Origin: Prevotella sp.
GTDB lineage: Bacteria > Bacteroidota > Bacteroidia > Bacteroidales > Bacteroidaceae
Length of the DNA: 41,098 nt
Direction of reading: 5' to 3'
Assembly (NCBI GenBank): GCA_016901395.1
Contig: JAEAMQ010000079.1
Coordinates: forward strand, 1 to 41,098
Shown here piece after piece: positions 31,717 through 39,786 of this stretch (positions are counted from its first letter, which is position 1; each line of letters opens with the position of its first letter). A program made the position numbers and the translations under genes. The notes below the pieces were generated by a model, which saw only the letters and a program-made list of their open reading frames with translations, was not told where the DNA came from and made no database searches.

Positions 31717-32529
31717 TTAACTCTGGGCAAGGTGTGCGCTGAGAAACTTTCGGGCCAGTCCAACGGGTATGCCACGCCTGCGGGCATAGTCCTGCAGCTG
31801 GTCTTCACCAATCTTTCCCAAGTCAAAATAGCGCGATTTGGGGTGGGAGAAGATAAATCCCGATACCGAAGCGTGCGGGCTCATCATACCATTCTCCGTG
31901 AGATGGATGCCAATCTGCTTGAAATCTATCAGTTCGTTGAGTAGGAAATTCATGCTGGTGTCGGGCAGTGAGGGGTATCCCACGGCAGGACGGATGCCCT
32001 GATACTTCTCGTCAAAGAGTTCCTGGGCCGTCAGATTCTCGTTGGGCGCATAGCCCCAATACTTCTTTCTGATGAGCATGTGCATGTATTCGGCGGTGGC
32101 TTCGGCCAGTCTGTCGGCCAAAACCTGCGACATCATCCGCAGAAAAACATCGTCGCGGTTGATGTGTTCGAGGCTGGCGTCCACCGTAGTGGCAAACACT
32201 CCCGCCTTGTCCTTGATGCCCGAGGCCAGCGGTCGGATAAAATCGGCCATGCAAAGATTGGGCAATCCGGCCACGGCAGGCCTCTGCTGGCGCAGCATCG
32301 GGATGCGCATGCCCCCGATGATCAGGTCTTCGTTGTCGCTGTTGGCATCCATGATCTCGAAGATGCCGTGTGTGTGGTACTTGCCTTCCCAACCGTCGAG
32401 CACCTCGTTGGCATCGGCCTTGAGCTTCTCTTTCTCCTCAGCGGGCTTGCCGTTCATATTCCATGTGTGGAAGAAGTAGAGCCAATTAATGTAAGGTCTC
32501 ACTTCACCAATCTCAAAATTCAATTTCAT
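31717..32529 (-). CDS. Standalone MetH activation (AdoMet-binding) domain protein
   Basis: The 270-residue protein aligns by eye with the C-terminal reactivation domain of B12-dependent methionine synthase: VRPYINWLYFFHTWNMNG at the start and, near the end, IRPAVGYPSLPD, LTENGMMSPHASVSGFIFSHPKSRYFDLGKI and QLQDYARRRG. In MetH the RPAxGYP segment binds S-adenosylmethionine, used to remethylate oxidised cob(II)alamin. Here the domain is a separate gene with none of the catalytic MetH modules, so it would have to act on a separate MetH core or another corrinoid protein. The ATG at 32529 fits 23 bp after the pyrC stop; longer readings overlap pyrC. Confidence 0.83.
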   Translation of the reverse strand: MKLNFEIGEVRPYINWLYFFHTWNMNGKPAEEKEKLKADANEVLDGWEGKYHTHGIFEIMDANSDNEDLIIGGMRIPMLRQQRPAVAGLPNLCMADFIRPLASGIKDKAGVFATTVDASLEHINRDDVFLRMMSQVLADRLAEATAEYMHMLIRKKYWGYAPNENLTAQELFDEKYQGIRPAVGYPSLPDTSMNFLLNELIDFKQIGIHLTENGMMSPHASVSGFIFSHPKSRYFDLGKIGEDQLQDYARRRGIPVGLARKFLSAHLAQS

Positions 32530-32552
32530 TGCTCTTACATTTAAAGCGTTTC

Positions 32553-33914
32553 TCAGACCTCGTCGAGTCTGAAACGGATGGCTTCCCCGCGGTAACCGTC
32601 GTCCACCAGCCCCTTGTCGTAGACCAGATGGCCATTGCAAAAGCTCTTCACCACTTCCCAACCGAACTGCTGTCCCTGCATTGGGGTCCAGCCACATTTG
32701 CTCTCCACCCCGTCGTCGGAAACCTTCCATGGGTCGCACCGGCGCACAATGGCGATGTCGGCCTTGTATCCTTGGCGCAGGAAACCGCGCTCGCTGACCG
32801 AGAAAAGCTGTGCCGGATGGTGGGCCATGAGTTCCACCAATCGTTCCATCGTGACAAATCCCTGATCCATCAAGGTCAGCATTGCGACGAGGGAGAACTG
32901 CAACATCGGCATGCCCGAGGCGGCCTTGGCGCATCCGCCCTGCTTGTCTTTCAGCTCATGGGGTGCGTGATCGGTGCCCACCACGGCGATACGCCCGTCG
33001 GAAAGGGCTTTGCGCAGGGCATCGCAGTCGGCTGAAGTCTTCACGGAGGGGTTGCATTTGATGCGCGTGCCCAGCGGCTTGTAGTCTTCATCGGTAAACC
33101 ACAGGTGGGAGATGACGGCCTCGCCGGTAATCTGCGGCAACGTTCCCGTGGGGCCGGCAGGCTCAAAGAGGTCAAGCTCGCGGGCCGTGGAGACGTGGGC
33201 TATGTGCAGACGCGTGCCCCATTCCCGGGCCAATTCCACTGCGAGCGACGAACAGGCATAGCACGATTCGGCCGAGCGGATGAGAGCATGGAGTGTGATA
33301 TCGGGATCGTCGCCATAGCGTTGCTTCATCTCCGCCATGTTCTTGTTGATCATCGCCGTATCCTCACAGTGGGTCATCAGGGGCAGGCCGAGCTCGGTAC
33401 AGGCCCTGAACACCGCGTTCAGTGACTCCCTGCGGTCCACAAGCATGTTTCCTGTAGAGGCCCCCATGAAGAGTTTGATGCCCGGAATGCGCGTGCGGTC
33501 AAGTTGTCTGAATAGCTGGGAGTTGTCTTTCGTAGCTCCGAAGAAGAAGCCATAGTTCACGTGGCTATGCTGTTGGCCCAGCAACAGTTTCTCGTCGAAA
33601 GCCTCCACGGTGGTGGTTTGCGGCACCGTGTTGGGCATATCAAAGAACGATGTCACTCCGCCGGCGGCTGCGGCGCGCGACTCGCTCTCTATATCGGCTT
33701 TGCGGGTGAGACCAGGCTCGCGGAAATGCACGTGGTCGTCGATTACTCCCGGTATAACGAAACACCCCGTGGCATCTACGAGTCGGTCGTAGGTTCCACG
33801 GGGATGATTGTTGCCTTCCTGTATTTCGGTGATGCGGTCGTCGTCTAAAATGACAGTCCCCGTGAAGGTTTTGCCTTCGTTGACAATGCAACCGCCATCA
33901 ATGACTGTTCTCAT
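32553..33914 (-). CDS. pyrC: Dihydroorotase, class I
   Basis: The 453-residue amidohydrolase closes carbamoyl-aspartate to dihydroorotate, the third step of pyrimidine synthesis. Metal-binding His61 and His63 lie in DDHVHFREPG, GGVTSFFDMPNT follows, the GIKLFMGAS segment provides the candidate bridging Lys, and GTDHAPHE (about 313-320) carries the catalytic Asp. Length fits the long (class I) type. It starts 24 bp after the DUF4369 lipoprotein gene and ends 23 bp before the MetH-domain gene, so it is inside an operon. Confidence 0.93.
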   Translation of the reverse strand: MRTVIDGGCIVNEGKTFTGTVILDDDRITEIQEGNNHPRGTYDRLVDATGCFVIPGVIDDHVHFREPGLTRKADIESESRAAAAGGVTSFFDMPNTVPQTTTVEAFDEKLLLGQQHSHVNYGFFFGATKDNSQLFRQLDRTRIPGIKLFMGASTGNMLVDRRESLNAVFRACTELGLPLMTHCEDTAMINKNMAEMKQRYGDDPDITLHALIRSAESCYACSSLAVELAREWGTRLHIAHVSTARELDLFEPAGPTGTLPQITGEAVISHLWFTDEDYKPLGTRIKCNPSVKTSADCDALRKALSDGRIAVVGTDHAPHELKDKQGGCAKAASGMPMLQFSLVAMLTLMDQGFVTMERLVELMAHHPAQLFSVSERGFLRQGYKADIAIVRRCDPWKVSDDGVESKCGWTPMQGQQFGWEVVKSFCNGHLVYDKGLVDDGYRGEAIRFRLDEV

Positions 33915-33938
33915 ATTGTGATGTCTAAAGATTTACAG

Positions 33939-34766
33939 TTACTCCGTTTGTGCCGGAACACCTTGCGCTGAAGGCTGTGGGGCGCCTTGCGGAGCTGCCA
34001 TCTGGTTGGGTGTCGGACCGTCGGCGGGAGGGGCCATCTGCTGTGCGGGAGCCTGCGGGGCAGGGTCTTGCATACCGTTCATGATGTTTTGATTCTGCTG
34101 TGCAGCCTCATAATATTCCTTCACCTGAGGGTCATTCTTAAACTTTTCGGTAGCCTTGCTCATGATATCCTCTATCCAGGCATCGAGCATCGGCACCTCA
34201 TAGCGGCTCATACAGGTATTGATGAAGACGTAAGGACCCAGTACGTTGTCGAAATTCTCAGTGACAAAGGTCGTTACGAGCTTATCCATCTTCTGGTTGA
34301 TGCTGGCATCCTCAGCAGCCAACTTTGCGTTGACGGCCTCCATATCCTTGCCATTCATGATGGCTTGGTCGTGCTTGTGCACCAAGTCCATGCTTTGGTT
34401 CATGAGTTGTGTGAACTTTTCGCGAAAGGTCGTCAGTCTGTCGTTGAGCGGCGTTCCGGTCACACTCTCCTGTGTGTTGTCGATTTTCACCACGATGTCG
34501 CCGTCTTCGAGCACTACAGGCAACCCCATGTTGTCATCCATGAAAATATTGGCTACACGCACCGAATCAATGGAACCCTGAAACTGAAACTGCCCGTGTA
34601 CCACGTCGCAGGAGTCTAAGTTCTTCATCACTGTGTCCTTGTACACCTTCAGATATAACTTCTGCCCGTCAAGCGTCGAAACGTTTGAGGAGCCGGTTAT
34701 ACTAAATGTGCCTCCACATGATGTAAGGGTCAAAACACTGATTACTGCGTATAAAACTTTATTCAT
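33939..34766 (-). CDS. DUF4369-type lipoprotein
   Basis: The 275-residue lipoprotein (Cys17 in LTSC) has an N-terminal beta domain of the DUF4369 pattern (GQKLYLKVYKDTVMKNLDSCDVVHGQFQFQG...SVRVANIFMDDNMGLPVVLEDGD), often found at the front of Bacteroidetes thiol-disulfide proteins. A helical region follows, then a Pro/Gln/Ala-rich low-complexity tail (about 230-275). The thioredoxin domain that often follows DUF4369 is missing, with no CxxC. It appears to be the first gene of the operon running to mfd, with a -7 box upstream. Confidence 0.78.
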   Translation of the reverse strand: MNKVLYAVISVLTLTSCGGTFSITGSSNVSTLDGQKLYLKVYKDTVMKNLDSCDVVHGQFQFQGSIDSVRVANIFMDDNMGLPVVLEDGDIVVKIDNTQESVTGTPLNDRLTTFREKFTQLMNQSMDLVHKHDQAIMNGKDMEAVNAKLAAEDASINQKMDKLVTTFVTENFDNVLGPYVFINTCMSRYEVPMLDAWIEDIMSKATEKFKNDPQVKEYYEAAQQNQNIMNGMQDPAPQAPAQQMAPPADGPTPNQMAAPQGAPQPSAQGVPAQTE

Positions 34767-34789
34767 AAACGATGTTCCTTCAAGTCACA

Positions 34790-34797
34790 CAAAGATA
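34790..34797 (-). promoter_or_regulatory. -7 promoter box for the DUF4369-pyrC operon
   Basis: Read on the minus strand this is TATCTTTG, a consensus -7 box 23 bp before the lipoprotein start. The -33 region is A/T-rich without a clear TTTG. Confidence 0.5.
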
Positions 34798-34847
34798 ATA
34801 TGTATTCACGACGCATAAAAAAAAATTATGCTATTTAAAGATATATC

Positions 34848-35264
34848 TTAGTCTTTTATATTTTTTTTTGAAAGTTCATGGTCAAGCCGATGAACCGTAT
34901 ATACTTCTAATATCGCGGCAATGAGCAACAGGACAACCCACTTATTGAAAACATAGTTGACATAGTCTGTTGCATGGGAAAACATGGGTCTGAAAAAACC
35001 GAAAATGTTGTCGGTCATGAGGATGCCGGCCACGATAAACAGCAAGTCTGCAAGTGCTTGTATGCGTTTCAGGCGCTTGATGGTAAGGTCGTTGCCCTCG
35101 TAGGTCTGCATCAGTTGCATTGTGGTGAACAGCAGTGCCCCAAATAAATACACCCAGCACGTGATGGCTTGTTGCCACATCAATGCAAAGCATCCTGCAC
35201 CAATAACCATCAATGCGCCTCCGGCAAGAAATATAATGCTTTGCAATCTATTTAACTGTTTCAT
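34848..35264 (-). CDS. Small membrane protein of unknown function
   Basis: The 138-residue protein has about four hydrophobic helices (IIFLAGGALMVIGAGCFAL, ITCWVYLFGALLFTTMQL, ALADLLFIVAGILMTDNIF and VVLLLIAAILEVYTV) and a short charged C-terminus. It starts inside the end of the divIC-like gene, overlapping it by 17 bp, so the two are co-expressed and translation is probably coupled. The start at 35264 avoids an extension that would read further into the other gene. I do not recognise a named family. Confidence 0.72.
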   Translation of the reverse strand: MKQLNRLQSIIFLAGGALMVIGAGCFALMWQQAITCWVYLFGALLFTTMQLMQTYEGNDLTIKRLKRIQALADLLFIVAGILMTDNIFGFFRPMFSHATDYVNYVFNKWVVLLLIAAILEVYTVHRLDHELSKKNIKD

Positions 35265-35607
35265 CAATCTCGTTAGATTTGGCTTGCTCGTCTTCTGCCG
35301 CCTGCTGGTCGGTGCTGAGCACATAGATGTCCTCATCATCGGCTTTCATGAAGTAGCGTTCGCGGGCAATCTTTTCAATAGCCTTAGGATTACGCTGAAG
35401 GTCGTTGAGCGCCTTGGTCGATTTCTCGTTCTGAGCGTCAAATTTTTTAATTTCATCCTTCATCTGGCTGATCTGAAGCTCATATTCAATGCGCTTCATG
35501 AAACTGTTCTCGTCGATGAAACCCACTACGGCAATACCGACAACCGAGGTTATCAGATATTTGTTCTTGGCCAGAAAGTTCCAAATATGGGATAGTTTCG
35601 TGCTCAT
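35248..35607 (-). CDS. DivIC/FtsB-like septum formation protein
   Basis: The 119-residue protein has one N-terminal membrane helix (about 18-33, ITSVVGIAVVGFI), a coiled-coil region (about 37-70) and the family-typical NPKAIEKIARERYFMKADDEDIYVL stretch. Members link early and late division proteins at the septum, on the outer face of the inner membrane. The ATG at 35607 is chosen; the longer reading runs into the promoter boxes. It is the first gene of a pair with the overlapping membrane protein and is divergent from dnaX. Confidence 0.85.
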   Translation of the reverse strand: MSTKLSHIWNFLAKNKYLITSVVGIAVVGFIDENSFMKRIEYELQISQMKDEIKKFDAQNEKSTKALNDLQRNPKAIEKIARERYFMKADDEDIYVLSTDQQAAEDEQAKSNEIDETVK

Positions 35608-35630
35608 AATCCTTACTCTATAAACGTTTG

Positions 35631-35661
35631 CAAAGATAATGCAATTCGGGCAAAGAGCAAA
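35631..35661 (-). promoter_or_regulatory. Promoter of the divIC-like gene
   Basis: On the minus strand TATCTTTG (35631-35638) is a consensus -7 box, with TTTG (35658-35661) 19 bp upstream. It is back to back with the dnaX promoter. Confidence 0.75.
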
Positions 35662-35679
35662 AGAAATTACATTTTTTGT

Positions 35680-35710
35680 TTTGCCCTTCACTCAAATTGC
35701 ACTATCTTTG
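35680..35710 (+). promoter_or_regulatory. Promoter of dnaX
   Basis: TTTG (35680-35683) and TATCTTTG (35703-35710) are separated by 19 bp, a consensus Bacteroidetes promoter ending 26 bp before the start codon. Confidence 0.78.
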
Positions 35711-35736
35711 CAGCAACAAACAATCACTTTATCATT

Positions 35737-37545
35737 ATGGACAACTACATAGTATCGGCCAGAAAATACCGTCCGATGACATTTAGTTCGGTGGTGGGGC
35801 AGGAGGCCCTGACCACTACGCTGAAGAATGCCATCAGCAGCGGCAAGCTGGCCCATGCTTATCTCTTCTGCGGACCGCGTGGAGTGGGCAAGACTACCTG
35901 TGCCCGCATCTTCGCCAAGACCATCAACTGTGAACATCCCACAGCCGACGGAGAGGCCTGCAACGAGTGTGAGAGCTGCCGCTCGTTCAACGACGGGCGT
36001 TCGATGAACATCTTTGAGCTGGACGCAGCCAGCAACAACTCGGTGGAAAACATCAAGACACTCATGGAACAGACGCAGATTCCACCGCAGAGCGGGCGTT
36101 ATAAAGTGTTCATCATCGATGAGGTGCACATGCTCTCCACGGCGGCTTTCAACGCCTTTCTGAAAACACTGGAGGAGCCACCACAGCACGTCATCTTCAT
36201 TCTCGCCACCACCGAGAAGCACAAAATACTTCCCACCATCCTCTCGCGCTGCCAGATCTACGACTTCGAGCGCATGACGGTGCCTAAGATCATCGACCAC
36301 CTGAAGATGGTGGCCGAGAAAGAAGGTATCACCTACGAGGAGGAAGCCCTCAATGTTATCGCCGAGAAGGCCGACGGAGGCATGCGCGACGCGCTCTCCA
36401 TCTTTGATCAGGTGGCCAGCTTCTGCCAGGGCAACATCACCTTCCAGAAGGTGCTCGAAGACCTCAATGTGCTCAATGCCGAGCACTATTTCCGTATCAT
36501 CGACCTCGCTTTGGAAAACAAGGTGAGCGACATCATGCTCCTGCTCAACAGCATCATTGCTAAGGGATTTGACGGAGGCAACCTCATTGGCGGTCTGGCC
36601 TCACACGTGCGCAATGTGATGATGGCCCAGAATGCACAGACATTGCCTCTGCTGGAGGTGAGCGAACAACAGCGGCAGAAGTTTCAGGAGCAGGCCAAGA
36701 AGTGCCCCACGACATTCCTCTACAAGGCTCTCCGCATCATGAACGAGTGCGATGTGAACTATCGTCAGAGCAGCAACAAGCGGCTTCTGGTAGAGCTTAC
36801 GCTCATCCGCGTGGCGCAAATCACGCAGCCCGACGATGCCGACAGCACCGGTGCGGGGCGTAGCCCCAAGTATCTGAAAATCCTGTTCAAGAACATCAAG
36901 ACCGTTCAGCCTAAACCGGCCCAGCAGGTGGCTGGGGCTGAGCAGAACACGCGAAAGGCCGTGAGCCCCCACGAGCCTGCCCTCTCGACATCTCCCTCTC
37001 CGTCCGGAGCCGCCCGCTCTGTGACTCCTCCTGCCTCGACGACACCGGCACAACCATCTTCGGCACCCCGCATCAAGTTGAAAAACATCGGTGTGACCTT
37101 TGACCGATTGCGCCGGGGAGAGGAAAAACCTGACTATGCTGCTGCAACAAAGGTGGAGGAAAAGGTTGTGGAAAATAATGGAAAGGAGTTTACCGACGAC
37201 GAACTGAGCATCCAGTGGACCCTTATGTGCAACCGGATGCCACAGCATCTTGTGGGGTTGGCAGCTCGGTTGAAAAACCTCACGCCACACATTGCCGATT
37301 ATCCTAATATAGAGGTGGTGCTCGACAATGAGATTCTTCTCAGCCAGACCAGCGAAATCAAGGGTAGCATCTGTGCCACCATGCGCAAGACACTGGGTAA
37401 TCCGGGTATCAATCTCATCTTGAAACTGGCTGATATGGACGCGGCGAGAAAGGTGTTTACCAAGCGTGAAATCTTTGATGACCTGCGCCAGCGAAACCCT
37501 GCTATAGAAAAACTGCGTATGGGTTTGGGGCTTGAGTTGGCTTAG
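35737..37545 (+). CDS. dnaX: DNA polymerase III subunit gamma/tau
   Basis: The 602-residue protein is the clamp-loader ATPase of the replicative polymerase. It shows Walker A GPRGVGKTTCAR (about 46-57), a four-Cys zinc module (NCEHPTADGEACNECESC), IIDEVHML as Walker B and the ILSRCQIYDF arginine-finger region. A Ser/Pro/Ala-rich linker (about 405-445) leads to a C-terminal tau-like region, so the full-length product is tau-like. I looked for no programmed frameshift site in detail. It is a single gene with its own promoter and is followed by a hairpin. Confidence 0.94.
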   Translation: MDNYIVSARKYRPMTFSSVVGQEALTTTLKNAISSGKLAHAYLFCGPRGVGKTTCARIFAKTINCEHPTADGEACNECESCRSFNDGRSMNIFELDAASNNSVENIKTLMEQTQIPPQSGRYKVFIIDEVHMLSTAAFNAFLKTLEEPPQHVIFILATTEKHKILPTILSRCQIYDFERMTVPKIIDHLKMVAEKEGITYEEEALNVIAEKADGGMRDALSIFDQVASFCQGNITFQKVLEDLNVLNAEHYFRIIDLALENKVSDIMLLLNSIIAKGFDGGNLIGGLASHVRNVMMAQNAQTLPLLEVSEQQRQKFQEQAKKCPTTFLYKALRIMNECDVNYRQSSNKRLLVELTLIRVAQITQPDDADSTGAGRSPKYLKILFKNIKTVQPKPAQQVAGAEQNTRKAVSPHEPALSTSPSPSGAARSVTPPASTTPAQPSSAPRIKLKNIGVTFDRLRRGEEKPDYAAATKVEEKVVENNGKEFTDDELSIQWTLMCNRMPQHLVGLAARLKNLTPHIADYPNIEVVLDNEILLSQTSEIKGSICATMRKTLGNPGINLILKLADMDAARKVFTKREIFDDLRQRNPAIEKLRMGLGLELA

Positions 37546-37742
37546 TCTTTGATAGAGAAGATGTGCCTGTTGAGGCAAAATCTGTCCTGCGGGAAACCTG
37601 TTGACATGTTCACGGGTTTCCCGCAGTTGCATTTGTTGTTGTTGGACGGTCCGCATTCGGGCATAGGAACCCCGCTTGTCGCCGGAAAGACTTTCTCAGG
37701 ATGCCCTTGGATGGCTTTGCGTTTCTTTCCTGTTCGTCCCAT
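37542..37742 (-). CDS. Possible small Cys-containing protein
   Basis: A 66-residue frame starts with a basic MGRTGKKRKA and has a Cys cluster (PECGPSNNNKCNCGKP, plus one later Cys), reminiscent of small metal-binding proteins. It overlaps the dnaX stop by 4 bp on the opposite strand and contains the dnaX hairpin, whose inverted arms encode CGKPVN and TGFPQ. No promoter box is clear. It may equally be chance; I list it only as a candidate. Confidence 0.25.
   Translation of the reverse strand: MGRTGKKRKAIQGHPEKVFPATSGVPMPECGPSNNNKCNCGKPVNMSTGFPQDRFCLNRHIFSIKD
37589..37624 (+). terminator. Hairpin after dnaX
   Basis: GCGGGAAACC and GGTTTCCCGC form a perfect 10-bp stem with a 16-nt loop, 44 bp after the dnaX stop. 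The sequence after it is T/G-rich but not a true U-run. Confidence 0.5.
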
Positions 37743-38184
37743 GGGATATGTGGCGTTTTATCCTGTTGAAAAATCTTGAATACGCTCTTTTATTAGAGCC
37801 TGTAGTGCTTCGGACGGCTATGCGGGTGGAAAAATAGGTAAAAAAGAAGTTTTTCTATCTGCCTGTCAGTCAGCATCTTGTATTATTTTGACATTTTCTC
37901 GTTTTGCGAATACTATCTAATCGTGAGACGAATACTATCTAATCGTCCTGCCTTTAGGCCTTATTCTCCTGACGAAAAGGCCGCATTCGTCTCGAAAAAC
38001 CACTCCAAACCGACATGTTTTCATGAAAATCGCTTGTTTTTTTATATCTTTTCATCTCTAAAATGTGCTTTTGTGGCTTTTCGCAGACTTTGCAAGCGTT
38101 TTTCGAACGCTGTCTCAAGATTTTATTATTGCGAACAAAATTGACAATTGTGCGACGTAGCGGGCTCGGGTTCTGCAAAGAAAC
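37743..38184. other. Gene-free gap between dnaX and asnA
   Basis: No gene is supported. The A/T-rich stretch contains the 22-bp-period palindrome array (37907-37945) with its GGCCTT/AAGGCC hairpin to 37982. The remainder (37990-38180) shows only low-complexity T-rich sequence. Confidence 0.5.
37907..37982. repeat. 22-bp-period palindrome array, copy 3
   Basis: Two identical 17-bp units CGAATACTATCTAATCG (37907-37923 and 37929-37945) are separated by TGAGA. A GGCCTT/AAGGCC hairpin (37957-37962 with 37977-37982) follows. On the opposite strand the order hairpin-then-array matches copy 1 at 11881-11961. It lies between the convergent dnaX and asnA genes. Confidence 0.65.
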
Positions 38185-38218
38185 AGGGGTGATGTCCGCA
38201 TTTGCAGGCATCACCCCT
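38185..38218 (-). terminator. Terminator hairpin of asnA
   Basis: AGGGGTGATG and CATCACCCCT form a perfect 10-bp stem 39 bp after the asnA stop codon. The minus strand continues GTTTCTTTG, a weak U-rich tract. Confidence 0.7.
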
Positions 38219-38257
38219 ATGGGTATTTATTCTCTCTCTTTTGTGATTGTACTTTGC

Positions 38258-39295
38258 TTAGATGAGAGGCATGCCAAACTTCTCGCACTCCTCACGCATA
38301 TCCTCGGGCCAGATGCTGGCTTGGATTTCGCCGATATGAGCTTTGTGAAGCATCACCATGCACAGGCGGCTTTGGCCGATGCCGCCTCCGATGCTCAGCG
38401 GCAGTTTGTCGCTGAGAAGCTGTTGGTGGAAGTAGAGCTGCTCGCGTTCTTCCTGTCCTTCGCATTTCAACTGGCGCAGTAAGGCAGCCTTGTCTACACG
38501 GATACCCATCGAGCTCAACTCGAATGAGCGCTCCAACACGGGATACCAGATAAGGATATCACCGTTGAGTCCAGCTTTTCCATTCTCTGAAAGGGTAGAC
38601 CAGTCGTCGTAGTCGGCGGCGCGTCCGTCGTGCTTCTCGCCGTTAGACAGTTTGCCGCCGATGCCCTCGACAAACACTGCACCATATTTTTTGCAGATGG
38701 CATCCTCGCGCTCTTTCGGCGAAAGGTCGGGATACATGTCGAGAAGATCTTGGCTGTGCACGAAGTGAATCTGGTTGGGCAGGAACGGTTTGATCTGCGG
38801 ATAGCTTTCGCAGGTGAGGAACTCCGTGCGCAGGATGGCGGCATAGATGCGCTTCACCACGTCTTCGAGATAGGCTATGGTGCGGTCTTCCTTGTTGATG
38901 ACAGCCTCCCAGTCCCACTGGTCGACATAGAGAGAGTGCAGGTTGTCCATCTCCTCGTCGGCACGAATGGCGTTCATGTCGGTATAGATACCATATCCGG
39001 GCTCAATCTCATACTCCGCCAAGGTGAGGCGTTTCCATTTAGCCAGCGAGTGCACCACCTCGGCCTTGGCATCGCCCAGGTCCTTGATGGGGAATGTCAC
39101 AGGGCGCTCCACACCGTTGAGGTCGTCGTTGATGCCCAGTCCTTTCAAAACAAAAAGAGGGGCTGTCACGCGGCGGAGTCTTAATTCGGTGGATAGATTT
39201 TGCTGGAAAAACTCCTTGATTTCCTTAATACCCTGCTCGGTCTCGCGCATATCGAGAAGTGCCTTATAGTCTTTCGGTTTGATGAGATTGCTCAT
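38258..39295 (-). CDS. asnA: Aspartate--ammonia ligase (asparagine synthetase A)
   Basis: The 345-residue enzyme makes asparagine from aspartate, ammonia and ATP. It is a class II aminoacyl-tRNA-synthetase-like fold. Family features include the LRLRRVTAPLFV strand near residue 40, GINDDLNGVERPVTFPIKD, SLYVDQWDWE, and the C-terminal LPLSIGGGIGQSRLCMVML (motif 3-like) region. Length fits the family. It has its own promoter upstream and a terminator hairpin downstream, so it is a single-gene unit. Confidence 0.95.
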   Translation of the reverse strand: MSNLIKPKDYKALLDMRETEQGIKEIKEFFQQNLSTELRLRRVTAPLFVLKGLGINDDLNGVERPVTFPIKDLGDAKAEVVHSLAKWKRLTLAEYEIEPGYGIYTDMNAIRADEEMDNLHSLYVDQWDWEAVINKEDRTIAYLEDVVKRIYAAILRTEFLTCESYPQIKPFLPNQIHFVHSQDLLDMYPDLSPKEREDAICKKYGAVFVEGIGGKLSNGEKHDGRAADYDDWSTLSENGKAGLNGDILIWYPVLERSFELSSMGIRVDKAALLRQLKCEGQEEREQLYFHQQLLSDKLPLSIGGGIGQSRLCMVMLHKAHIGEIQASIWPEDMREECEKFGMPLI

Positions 39296-39330
39296 ATTCG
39301 ATGTTGTTTGTATGATATTTATTTTGGATG

Positions 39331-39361
39331 CAAAGATAACAAATAATTACTATACGGCAAG
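39331..39361 (-). promoter_or_regulatory. Promoter of asnA
   Basis: On the minus strand TATCTTTG (39331-39338) is a consensus -7 box, and CTTG (39358-39361) is 19 bp upstream. It is 35 bp before the start codon. Confidence 0.65.
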
Positions 39362-39623
39362 GTAAAACCCTGATTATTTTGCAAAATGATAGCATAATTG
39401 TGGTTTAGATTACTTTTTGACGTAAGTTTCATGCGATTTTTATAAGAAAAGCAACATTATTTAACAGGTTGACTTGCAGTGTTCTGCGGTGGGGTGGGGT
39501 GTTATGATATGCAGCAGCCCTTGTGAGGAGCCATAGGACTGGATGTCCTGAACGAGGCAGCGGCTGATGATGGTATGACGGTGTGGGCTTGTATCCGGCT
39601 TGTTTACTTTTTTCTCGTTAATC

Positions 39624-39654
39624 TTTGCTGTTTCCAAAATATTTATTACTTTTG
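39624..39654 (+). promoter_or_regulatory. Promoter of tRNA-Arg
   Basis: TTTG (39624-39627) and TACTTTTG (39647-39654) are separated by 19 bp and end 17 bp before the tRNA, a strong Bacteroidetes promoter. Confidence 0.75.
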
Positions 39655-39671
39655 CACGTAGTTCATCCTTT

Positions 39672-39745
39672 GGCCCCGTAGCTCAGTTGAATAGAGCACC
39701 AGATTCCGGTTCTGGGTGTCGCGAGTTTGAGTCTCGCCGGGGTCA
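39672..39745 (+). tRNA. tRNA-Arg (CCG anticodon)
   Basis: The 74-nt sequence folds as a full cloverleaf. Acceptor GGCCCCG pairs with CGGGGTC (one G-U), the D stem is GCTC/GAGC, and anticodon stem CCAGA/TCTGG holds the loop TTCCGGT, so anticodon CCG (39706-39708) reads the arginine codon CGG. The T stem is GCGAG/CTCGC and the discriminator base is A. The 3' CCA is not encoded. pepT starts 41 bp downstream. Confidence 0.93.
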
Positions 39746-39786
39746 CATGATGATGTCTTGTTTCATTGTTAACAATTTCTTATAAC

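Larger units (their letters stand above)
39296..39671. other. Gap between asnA and tRNA-Arg
   Basis: Besides the asnA and tRNA promoters, the stretch from about 39470 to 39600 is G-rich (GGGGTGGGGTG) and contains a small GGAC/GTCC hairpin at 39536-39548. It carries no convincing open frame. It might hold a small RNA, but I cannot name one. Confidence 0.3.

Noticed and set aside
32530..32934. N-terminal extension of the MetH-domain gene
   Set aside because: It overlaps pyrC in another frame and has an Arg/Gly/Pro-rich shadow composition; the family start fits the ATG at 32529.
37878..38144. 88-residue plus-strand frame after dnaX
   Set aside because: It runs through the palindrome array and a T-rich stretch and is rich in Phe/Tyr/Ser by composition only.
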